NCBI GenBank assembly: GCA_002337545.1
Contig: DDGE01000046.1
Span: 31,234 to 38,634, forward strand
From: Phycisphaerales bacterium UBA1910
GTDB lineage: Bacteria > Planctomycetota > Phycisphaerae > Phycisphaerales > UBA1924
DNA length: 7,401 nucleotides
Direction of reading: 5' to 3'
Part shown: positions 1 through 5,224 of the stretch, one piece after another
Layout: each line of letters starts with the position of its first letter
Position numbering within the stretch: the first letter of the stretch is position 1
Position numbers and translations under genes: made by a program
The notes under the pieces: generated by a model
What the model was told of the DNA's origin: nothing
The model's database searches: none
The model's input: only the letters and a program-made list of their open reading frames with translations

Positions 1-573
1 TTCATGGGCATGGGCGAACCCCTCGCGAACTTCCAAGCTGTCGTGCACGCGACACGGACGATCGCGGCGCCGTGGGGCATGGGGATCAGCGCTCGCAAGA
101 TCACGATCTCCACGGTCGGGATGCACAAAGCGATTGAGAAGCTCGCCGACCAACTCGAGTTGCCCGTGACGCTCGCGCTCTCGCTGCACGCACCCAACGA
201 CGATCTGCGGCGCAAGCTCATCCCCTGGGCGCAGTTCACCACGATCGATCAGCTCGTGGACGCGTGCACGACTTGGTTCAAGAAGACCGGTCGGGAGATC
301 ACGCTCGAGTACATCCTGCTTTCGGGGGTGAACGATCTGCCCGAGCACGCGGAAGAACTCGCAGCGGTTGTCAAGAAGCTCCGCGCCAATGTCAACCTGA
401 TCCGGTATAACGAGGTGAAGGGATTGCCCTTCGAGCGTCCGGGCGGGGACGCGGTCCACCATTTCCAGCACATCCTGCGTGAGTGCGGGGTGAACTGTCA
501 TATCCGTGCGAGCCGAGGGCGGGACATCGCCGCGGCGTGCGGGCAGCTCCGTCACGAGCACGCCCCCGCGTGA
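1..573 (+). CDS. rlmN: 23S rRNA (adenine2503-C2)/tRNA (adenine37-C2) methyltransferase RlmN, 5'-truncated
   Basis: RlmN is a cytoplasmic radical-SAM enzyme that methylates C2 of A2503 in 23S rRNA and of A37 in some tRNAs. The gene is already open at base 1, so only the last 190 codons are seen; the family is usually about 350-390 residues. The N-terminal domain and the CxxxCxxC iron-sulfur motif must lie upstream. Visible family marks, in order: FMGMGEPLANF at the left edge (SAM-binding GEP motif), KITISTVG, LALSLHAPND, the EYILLSGVND stretch, VNLIRYNEV, and the C-terminal RGRDIAAACGQL. The Cys of ACGQL (codon 538-540) matches the cysteine that carries the methyl group in characterised RlmN (Cys355 in E. 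coli). The stop is TGA, 20 bases before the next gene. Cfr, a close relative, methylates C8 instead; it cannot be formally excluded from this half, but RlmN is the housekeeping form and fits well. Confidence 0.95.
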   Translation, partial: FMGMGEPLANFQAVVHATRTIAAPWGMGISARKITISTVGMHKAIEKLADQLELPVTLALSLHAPNDDLRRKLIPWAQFTTIDQLVDACTTWFKKTGREITLEYILLSGVNDLPEHAEELAAVVKKLRANVNLIRYNEVKGLPFERPGGDAVHHFQHILRECGVNCHIRASRGRDIAAACGQLRHEHAPA

Positions 574-593
574 GTCTGATATCCTGACGATCT

Positions 594-1412
594 ATGCCCA
601 CGCCTCCCAGCGCCAGCCCACTCCCCGAGATTGTTCAGTCATACAACTGGGCAAGCGAGTTCCGTGCGTTCACAGGGTTCCATTGGCTCGTGACGGGGAC
701 CTGTTTCGCGTTGATGATCGTGTGCTGCGTGATCGGGAAGCGATTGCTCGCGAAAGATGAGCATCATGAGTACCAGTTCCGCAGAATCATCGCGTGGTCG
801 ATCCTGATCACGCAGGGGTTCATCTTCATCCGGCGGATGGTGTACTTCGATCTCCACGACTCCCTCCCGCTGCATATGTGCCGACTCGGAGTGTTCATCG
901 CGGCATGGCACCTTTTTACGCTTGATCGACGGGCGAGGGCCCTGACCCTTTTCTGGGGTCTGGGATTGAGTTCGCAGATCTTCTTTACGCCGTACATCAA
1001 GGAGGGGTATGGGCACCTTTCTTTCTGGATCTATTGGCTCAACCACATCCAGATCGTCGGCGTGGCGGTGTACGACATAGTTGTACTCGGGTATCGACCC
1101 AACGGGCGTGATCTGCGATTCGCGACGATCGCGGGCGTGGTGTATGCACTTGCAACAATTGGTCTCAATGTCCTGCTGGGGACGAACTATTCGTATCTGG
1201 GTGCCGGGCAGCACGAGGGAGCATCACTCGTGGACAAACTCGGACCGTTCCCGCAACGGACGATCTGGATGATCGTCGGCGCCGCGATCATCTTTGCCCT
1301 GATCTACGGCATCTCTCGTCTCTCGATGTACATCCGCACAGGGGTGCTCAAGAAACCTCCCCCACGCTTCGTGGGCCCTCGCGAACGCCCTGACGCTACA
1401 CTGTGCCAGTGA
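594..1412 (+). CDS. TIGR02206/YwaF-type integral membrane protein (TMEM164-like)
   Basis: A 272-residue polytopic membrane protein with about seven hydrophobic helices, roughly at residues 32-50, 66-84, 93-110, 116-131, 143-168, 174-196 and 222-245. The motif LPLHMCRL (residues 91-98, with H94 and C96) at the start of helix 3, the NHIQIV stretch near 150 and GTNYSYLGAGQ near 196-206 are what I recognise from the YwaF/TIGR02206 family. That family has no settled bacterial function. It is related to eukaryotic TMEM164, reported as a phospholipid acyltransferase needing a conserved Cys, so a lipid-modifying role is possible but only inferred. There is no signal peptide; the N-terminus is a short proline-rich tail and the C-terminus is basic. 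The ATG at 594 lies 20 bases after rlmN and has no Shine-Dalgarno sequence, though a TATCCT at 580-585 could serve a near-leaderless start. The stop overlaps the start of the next gene. Confidence 0.8.
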   Translation: MPTPPSASPLPEIVQSYNWASEFRAFTGFHWLVTGTCFALMIVCCVIGKRLLAKDEHHEYQFRRIIAWSILITQGFIFIRRMVYFDLHDSLPLHMCRLGVFIAAWHLFTLDRRARALTLFWGLGLSSQIFFTPYIKEGYGHLSFWIYWLNHIQIVGVAVYDIVVLGYRPNGRDLRFATIAGVVYALATIGLNVLLGTNYSYLGAGQHEGASLVDKLGPFPQRTIWMIVGAAIIFALIYGISRLSMYIRTGVLKKPPPRFVGPRERPDATLCQ

Positions 1413-2539
1413 TTGCCCTGATCCTCATCCTGGGTTTGGTTTCGTTCCTGATTGCGTGTCCGGCGACATGGGTGGTGCTGCGTCTGAGCCATCGCGCTGG
1501 CGCATTTGACAGCGCACCGATTGAAGGCCAAGTTAAAGCGCAGTCGCGCCGCATTCCCAACACGGGTGGAATCGCGATCGCGTTGGGTGTGCTCGTCCCG
1601 ATGCTCGTCGCGGCGATCGGATTCTCGATCCTTGACGCGGATGCGCTCCCGGGATTCCTTGATCCCGTGCGGGAATACCTGCCCGGTCTCAGGTCGATGC
1701 TCCCACTCGGGTGGACGCTGATCGCGTGTGTGCTTGGATTGCATGTACTCGGATTGATCGATGATCGACGCCCGATGGGCCCGATGGGCAAACTCGTGAT
1801 TATGCTCGTCCCCGGGTTGATCTTTGCGACGCTGTTCGACACACGATTGATGACCCTGTTCGACGGGTATGTCGGTGGGACCTGGCTAAGCGTCATTGTG
1901 ACGGTGCTCTGGTTTACCGCGATCATCAACGCGATGAACTTCATCGACAACATGGACGGCTTATCAGGGGGGATCGCGCTCATCGCAGGGACGATGCTCT
2001 TGATCGCAACGCTGCTCAACGAGCAATGGTTTGTCGCGGCGGTGTGTGCCCTGCTCGTGGGTTCGGTGCTCGGGTTCCTTGTGTTCAACTTCCCCCCCGC
2101 GAAGGTCTTCATGGGGGACGGCGGATCGTTGATCATCGGGCTCTTGCTCGCGTTCCTGACCGTGAGGACAACTTATACTCCGCTCGACGAATCCGCAGGC
2201 GGGTGGTACGCGGTCCTGATGCCCATCGTGATCCTCGCGGTACCGTTGTATGACTTCGTCACGGTGACCCTGATCCGGATCTCACAAGGCAAGAGCCCGT
2301 TCGTCGGCGACATGCAGCACTTTTCTCACCGAATCCGCGATCGAGGACTCGGAGCCCGGAGCACCATCCTCGTGATCTACGCCCTAACCCTTGCGACGGG
2401 CATTTCGGGGCTCCTGATGACACGGGCGGCCCCTTGGCAGGCGCTTGTGCTTGGGGTTCAGGTGCTCGCGTTGCTCGCAGCGATTGCGTTGTTCGAGTAC
2501 AGATCCCCCATCGACCGGGGGGAAATAGACGATGGGTGA
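1403..2539 (+). CDS. Glycosyltransferase family 4 / WecA-MraY-type polyprenyl-phosphate sugar-1-phosphate transferase
   Basis: A 378-residue multi-pass membrane enzyme predicted to transfer a (probably HexNAc) sugar-1-phosphate from a UDP-sugar to undecaprenyl phosphate on the inner membrane face, the first step of a lipid-linked glycan. Family motifs appear in order: IPNTGGIAI (51-59), IDDRRPMGPMGK (119-130) with the Asp pair D120-D121, NAMNFIDNMDGLSGG (176-190) with N179, D182 and D185, KVFMGDGGSL (234-243) with D239, and SPFVGDMQHFSHR (298-310) with H306 and H309, the cytoplasmic sugar-selecting loop. About ten helices fill the rest. HFSHR instead of the HxHHR of WecA/TagO marks a subfamily seen in several phyla, so the sugar is uncertain, and MraY itself is unlikely. 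The GTG at 1403 overlaps the upstream gene by 10 bases. A second GTG at 1409 makes a classical 4-base GTGA overlap and may be the true start; neither has a Shine-Dalgarno. The 3' end overlaps the ligase gene by 8 bases. Confidence 0.9.
   Translation: MPVIALILILGLVSFLIACPATWVVLRLSHRAGAFDSAPIEGQVKAQSRRIPNTGGIAIALGVLVPMLVAAIGFSILDADALPGFLDPVREYLPGLRSMLPLGWTLIACVLGLHVLGLIDDRRPMGPMGKLVIMLVPGLIFATLFDTRLMTLFDGYVGGTWLSVIVTVLWFTAIINAMNFIDNMDGLSGGIALIAGTMLLIATLLNEQWFVAAVCALLVGSVLGFLVFNFPPAKVFMGDGGSLIIGLLLAFLTVRTTYTPLDESAGGWYAVLMPIVILAVPLYDFVTVTLIRISQGKSPFVGDMQHFSHRIRDRGLGARSTILVIYALTLATGISGLLMTRAAPWQALVLGVQVLALLAAIALFEYRSPIDRGEIDDG
2517..2525 (+). promoter_or_regulatory. Shine-Dalgarno-like purine run for the ligase gene
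   Basis: A run of six G followed by three A ends 6 bases before the ATG at 2532, inside the last codons of the GT4 gene. It supports that ATG as the start and coupled translation of the two overlapping genes. It is the only clear ribosome binding site among the starts of the left-hand cluster. Confidence 0.5.
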
Positions 2540-4826
2540 TCACCAGCCGATGACTCTGGGAGATCGGATCGCGTGGACGGGTGTCGTCCTCGTCTCGATA
2601 CTGTGCGTGATGCGTGCGATGATCGAGCATGATCCGTTCCCGTGGTGGTCGAGTGATCCGTTCGTGTTTGCGCCGCCGATCGTTGGGTTGACGCCCCGCT
2701 GGGCGTTGCTGCTCAATGTCGGGATTATCCTCGCATCGTTCAGTACGCTCGTCGGGCAGCACCTGCGTGGGTTCGGCGTGTCCAATCTCATCGCGATCCT
2801 TCTCGCGATTGGTCTGGGTGTGATCGGGTACCACGCGAGCGTTGATCTGGAATCTGTGCTCGACTCCTCCACCATCGCCGCGGTGATCTGCGCATTCGTT
2901 ACGGGGAGCCAGATTTACACCATACCGGGAGCGACAAAGATCATCGGCGGGGTCCTCCTTGGATTCGCAGCAATGCTCACCTCAATCGGGGTCTACGAGG
3001 TCTTTGTGACGCATCCCGAGACAATGCGGATGTATGAACAGTCCCGTGATTCGTTCCTCGCGGCACGGGGGTGGAGTGCGGACTCGTTCGAGGCGATGTC
3101 TTACGAACGAAGACTCTCCAACCCGGAGCCGATCGCGTGGTTCGGGTTGACGAATGTGTTTGCGAGCTTTGTCGCGGCCTCGGGTGCAGGGTTATTGACG
3201 CTCTGCGTTGCGGGTTGGAAACAACACCGATTCATGGGGTTCGTGGCCTTGGGCGGGGCGATGGTGTCGATCGTCGGGTTATACCTGTGTGGGTCCAAGG
3301 GCGGGGGCGCTGTTTTCGTGCTCGGCGTGGCCCTTGGTATGGTGATGATTGCGCGGCCGTCATTCCGTCGTGGGAATCTCATCATCGGGCTCTGTGCCCT
3401 CGTGATACTTGGACTCGTTGCGAGAGGATTGATCGGCGAATCGCTTGGCGAGCGGAGCCTGCTCTTTCGATATCAATACCTGATCGGGTCAGTTCGTGTC
3501 TGGTTCGCGAATCCGGCTCTGGGAATCGGGCCTGGCATGTTCCAGGATGGGTATGCCCTACTCAAACCCGCGTTGAGCCCTGAGGATGTCGCGAGTCCGC
3601 ACAATGTCGCGCTCGCTTGGATCGCAACACTCGGGCTCGGAGGGATCGCCCTTGTCGGAATCGTGTTCCGATCCGTGGCGTCGGTTGCGCTTTCACAAAC
3701 GAAAGACCCAGTCACTTCAAAGACTGATGGGGATGATCAACTGATCAAGCTCGGGCTTTTGTTGGTTATTGTGCCAACGATCGCGTCCCTGAACATGCAG
3801 GCCCCCATCCTGTCGCAGTCGGGGCTCGTGCCGATCATGATCGGTGCGGTGCTCTGGGGCGCTATCGCAACTGCGATAATCCGATCCGCATTTGATCAAC
3901 GGGCACTTGGGCTTGCGTTGCTTATCTTCGGCTCGGTGTTGCTCGTCCATGCGATGATCGAAGTCACTGGGACCATGATCGTTTCCGCACCGATCTGGGC
4001 GCTCGGCATCGGGGTTGCGATCTGGAAGCCAAAGCCAGATACCCCAGAGCGATTGGGTAACTTGATCGCTGCGGTGTGCATGTTCGGTATCGGCGTATTC
4101 CTGCTTTCCCGATGGGCGCCGATCAATCGTTGGGAGCGAGCACTTCATGTTTCTGCTGAAAATGCGCAGGTCATAGCGGAAGTTCATGGGTCGCTCAATG
4201 CACTTGAGGACGCATCGAATCCGGATCTCTTGCTTGCTCAGGCGTCGGATCAACTCAGCGAGTTGCTCGGATTTCCGTTGGACAGCAGCCTGGATTCGAT
4301 CATCAATGCAATCCACCGAGCGGAGTTTCTGGCGAGGCAGCAGGCGTCCGGTTCACTTCTGGTGGCCATCGAATCTCGCCCGAACCACACCCCGACACGG
4401 ATCGCTGCTTCTCAGCAGATGCTGTGGTCGGCGTCAGTCCTTCAAGGGATTGGTCAGGATGAGGAGGCTTCCCGAGCGTGGGACGGGGCTATCAGTCTCT
4501 TTGACCTTGAAAGTTTGGACGCAAAGGGGCACCGATGGCTCGGCAACATCCTTAGCGGCCGGGCTTCCGCTTTCCGAGACGCCAAAGACCGCAACTGGTG
4601 GCTCCAGAGCGCGATCGAGCACTATGAAGCCGCTTTATCCCTCACTCCCCATGAGCCGCATCTGGCGTATCAGATCATGATGATGTACGAGGAGCTGGGC
4701 GACAGCGAGCAGGCACGGGTCTGGGGATCCCGGGCAATCACGCTCCATGATCAGATGCGTCTGGACCCGATCCGTGGATTGACCCCGGATGAGCTTGAGC
4801 ACGCCCGACGGGCACTGACCAACTGA
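2532..4826 (+). CDS. O-antigen ligase/polymerase family (Wzy_C) membrane protein with C-terminal TPR-like domain
   Basis: A 764-residue protein. Residues 12-526 hold about 12-14 hydrophobic helices; residues 530-764 are soluble. Between helices, residues 300-360 form the large outer loop of the WaaL/Wzy/PglL superfamily: RYQYLIGSVRVW (313-324), NPALGIGPGMF (327-337), then SPHNVALAW (355-363), where H357-N358 match the conserved HN pair and H357 the catalytically important His. GSKGGGA (254-260) sits where many members have SRG, giving Lys in place of Arg. The tail carries at least two TPR-like helical pairs (about 667-703 and 705-740) and perhaps a third near 623-660, with a typical ALSLTPHEPHLAY turn. 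The family transfers or polymerises undecaprenyl-diphosphate-linked glycans in the periplasm onto lipid A core, protein or growing polymer; the acceptor cannot be read here. The tail may recruit a partner or acceptor. The gene overlaps the GT4 gene by 8 bases, so the pair likely serves one glycan pathway. Leu TTG codons are common, unlike in fusA. No intrinsic terminator follows. Confidence 0.85.
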   Translation: MGDHQPMTLGDRIAWTGVVLVSILCVMRAMIEHDPFPWWSSDPFVFAPPIVGLTPRWALLLNVGIILASFSTLVGQHLRGFGVSNLIAILLAIGLGVIGYHASVDLESVLDSSTIAAVICAFVTGSQIYTIPGATKIIGGVLLGFAAMLTSIGVYEVFVTHPETMRMYEQSRDSFLAARGWSADSFEAMSYERRLSNPEPIAWFGLTNVFASFVAASGAGLLTLCVAGWKQHRFMGFVALGGAMVSIVGLYLCGSKGGGAVFVLGVALGMVMIARPSFRRGNLIIGLCALVILGLVARGLIGESLGERSLLFRYQYLIGSVRVWFANPALGIGPGMFQDGYALLKPALSPEDVASPHNVALAWIATLGLGGIALVGIVFRSVASVALSQTKDPVTSKTDGDDQLIKLGLLLVIVPTIASLNMQAPILSQSGLVPIMIGAVLWGAIATAIIRSAFDQRALGLALLIFGSVLLVHAMIEVTGTMIVSAPIWALGIGVAIWKPKPDTPERLGNLIAAVCMFGIGVFLLSRWAPINRWERALHVSAENAQVIAEVHGSLNALEDASNPDLLLAQASDQLSELLGFPLDSSLDSIINAIHRAEFLARQQASGSLLVAIESRPNHTPTRIAASQQMLWSASVLQGIGQDEEASRAWDGAISLFDLESLDAKGHRWLGNILSGRASAFRDAKDRNWWLQSAIEHYEAALSLTPHEPHLAYQIMMMYEELGDSEQARVWGSRAITLHDQMRLDPIRGLTPDELEHARRALTN

Positions 4827-4866
4827 GGATATAGGTCCGAGAATCTGGTGGTAATGATGGATTTTC

Positions 4867-4894
4867 TTGATCCGGTGCGTGGCTGCGCTACGAT
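4867..4894 (+). promoter_or_regulatory. Candidate sigma-70-type promoter for the fusA leader
   Basis: TTGATC (4867-4872) and TACGAT (4889-4894) are separated by 16 bases. Each matches the consensus hexamer at four of six positions, and a short AT-rich stretch (GGATTTTC) lies just upstream. It starts 40 bases after the ligase stop, a natural place for a fusA promoter. Transcription would begin near 4901, giving a 5' leader of about 320 bases. It is the best pair I found between the two genes, but planctomycete promoters are poorly defined. Confidence 0.4.
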
Positions 4895-4904
4895 TATCGC
4901 GAAA

Positions 4905-4940
4905 CGCGTCGCGGGGCGGACTCAAGCCCCTCGTATCGCG
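4905..4940 (+). promoter_or_regulatory. Stem-loop 1 of the fusA leader
   Basis: GGGGC (4913-4917) pairs with GCCCC (4926-4930) around an 8-base loop. It can be extended by CG 4910-4911 with CG 4932-4933, and by CGCG 4905-4908 with CGCG 4937-4940, across small internal loops, for 11 pairs in all. The heptamer TATCGCG occurs twice here (4895-4901 and 4934-4940). GTC follows rather than a T-run, so this is not an intrinsic terminator. If the proposed promoter is used, the stem forms at the very 5' end of the message. Confidence 0.35.
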
Positions 4941-4955
4941 GTCACTTTGCCGGAT

Positions 4956-4973
4956 GTCTTGCGTTGACAAGAC
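4956..4973 (+). promoter_or_regulatory. Stem-loop 2 of the fusA leader
   Basis: GTCTTG (4956-4961) and CAAGAC (4968-4973) form a perfect 6-bp stem with a 6-base loop. Only TTT follows, too short for a convincing terminator. The TTGACA inside it (4964-4969) resembles a -35 box but has no fitting -10 box at 16-18 bases, so I read the site as a palindrome. It could be an RNA stem or a DNA operator. Confidence 0.35.
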
Positions 4974-4988
4974 TTTGAGATAGACCAG

Positions 4989-5017
4989 TACGACGCGGCG
5001 ATGGTCGCCCGTCAGTA
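4989..5017 (+). promoter_or_regulatory. Stem-loop 3 of the fusA leader, abutting a ribosome binding site
   Basis: The strongest local structure in the leader has twelve pairs. GGCGA (4997-5001) pairs with TCGCC (5005-5009) around a 3-base loop, GACG (4992-4995) with CGTC (5010-5013), and TAC (4989-4991) with GTA (5015-5017), with single-base bulges at C4996 and A5014. The 3' foot overlaps the first A of the AAGGAG (5017-5022) that serves the small ORF at 5029. The stem could therefore hold that ribosome binding site exposed just beyond a helix, or stack against an incoming ribosome. Confidence 0.45.
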
Positions 5018-5028
5018 AGGAGCACGCC

Positions 5029-5073
5029 ATGGAAGATTCATCGGACCCGGAACCGGCCGATTCTCTTTCGTGA
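5029..5073 (+). CDS. Possible 14-codon leader peptide upstream of fusA
   Basis: ATG to TGA encodes MEDSSDPEPADSLS, a strongly acidic peptide with no basic residue and no family I recognise. The reason to list it is its start: AAGGAG (5017-5022) lies 6 bases before the ATG, the best Shine-Dalgarno sequence in the window, better than that of any full gene here. It begins about 128 bases after the proposed transcription start and ends 151 bases before fusA. Its second half and stop codon lie inside stem-loop 4, so a ribosome on it would melt that structure. It may be a regulatory leader ORF whose translation matters more than its product. It may also be chance, since the ORF is too short for codon statistics. 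Confidence 0.35.
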   Translation: MEDSSDPEPADSLS

Positions 5074-5097
5074 TTGCGCGCCGATCGGCAGAGTTCC
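5049..5097 (+). promoter_or_regulatory. Stem-loop 4 of the fusA leader, enclosing the small-ORF stop codon
   Basis: GGAAC (5049-5053) pairs with GTTCC (5093-5097), and GCCGAT (5056-5061) with ATCGGC (5084-5089), separated by a 2x3 internal loop. The 22-base apical region (5062-5083) holds the TGA at 5071-5073. The 3' arm also contains a perfect 10-base palindrome, GCCGATCGGC (5080-5089). A ribosome terminating on the small ORF would cover most of both arms, the geometry expected of a translation-sensed leader. Confidence 0.35.
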
Positions 5098-5139
5098 CTT
5101 TTACAAACCAGTCATCATGATCGCTTCGGGTGAATATCC

Positions 5140-5156
5140 GGGGACAGAGAGTCCCT
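5140..5156 (+). promoter_or_regulatory. Stem-loop 5 of the fusA leader
   Basis: GGGAC (5141-5145) and GTCCC (5151-5155) pair around the loop AGAGA, with a possible extra G-T pair at 5140/5156. A C-rich stretch follows, not a T-run, so it is not an intrinsic terminator. The left arm, 5140-5145, could instead pair with 5093-5098, part of stem-loop 4, over six positions including one G-U. The two folds exclude each other. Confidence 0.3.
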
Positions 5157-5209
5157 CCCCCGACTGAGCGGTCTTTGAAACGAATCACAAACGCGAACCG
5201 TGAGAACAC

Positions 5210-5215
5210 AAAGGA
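5210..5215 (+). promoter_or_regulatory. Ribosome binding site of fusA
   Basis: AAAGGA ends 9 bases before the ATG at 5225. It decides the start: the in-frame TTG at 5216 directly follows it with no spacer and cannot be used with it. The ATG at 5225 also gives the usual EF-G N-terminus. The preceding 35 bases are A-rich and probably unstructured, typical of a well-translated gene. Confidence 0.7.
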
Positions 5216-5224
5216 TTGATCGCG

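Larger units (their letters stand above)
4827..5224 (+). other. Long intergenic region / structured 5' leader of fusA
   Basis: These 398 bases separate the glycan cluster from fusA and contain no conventional gene on either strand. I find a promoter candidate near the left end, five stem-loops in series, a 14-codon ORF with a strong ribosome binding site, an A-rich stretch from about 5176 to 5215 and the fusA ribosome binding site. No stem is followed by a T-run, so I see no intrinsic terminator for the upstream operon. Read-through into fusA or Rho-dependent termination is possible. No tRNA, rRNA fragment or riboswitch known to me could be recognised. Confidence 0.6.

Noticed and set aside
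1396..2136. Antisense open frame of 246 codons opposite the GT4 gene
   Set aside because: Low-complexity Ser/Pro/Ile-rich shadow, while the + strand carries all GT4 motifs.
4964..4969. TTGACA as the -35 box of a fusA promoter
   Set aside because: A perfect -35 hexamer, but no acceptable -10 hexamer at 16-18 bases, and it lies in the loop and arm of a perfect inverted repeat.
5100..5105. TTTACA as a -35 box close to fusA
   Set aside because: Five of six bases match, but no TA-rich hexamer occurs at 16-18 bases; the nearest, AATATC, is too far.
5216..5224. TTG at 5216 as the fusA start
   Set aside because: It directly follows AAAGGA with no spacer; the ATG at 5225 has a 9-base spacer and the usual EF-G N-terminus.
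4827..5224. Possible tRNA, SRP RNA, other housekeeping RNA, or CRISPR in the long gap
   Set aside because: No T-loop motif, no SRP tetraloop core, no spaced direct repeats; the only repeated word I noted is the heptamer TATCGCG, twice.
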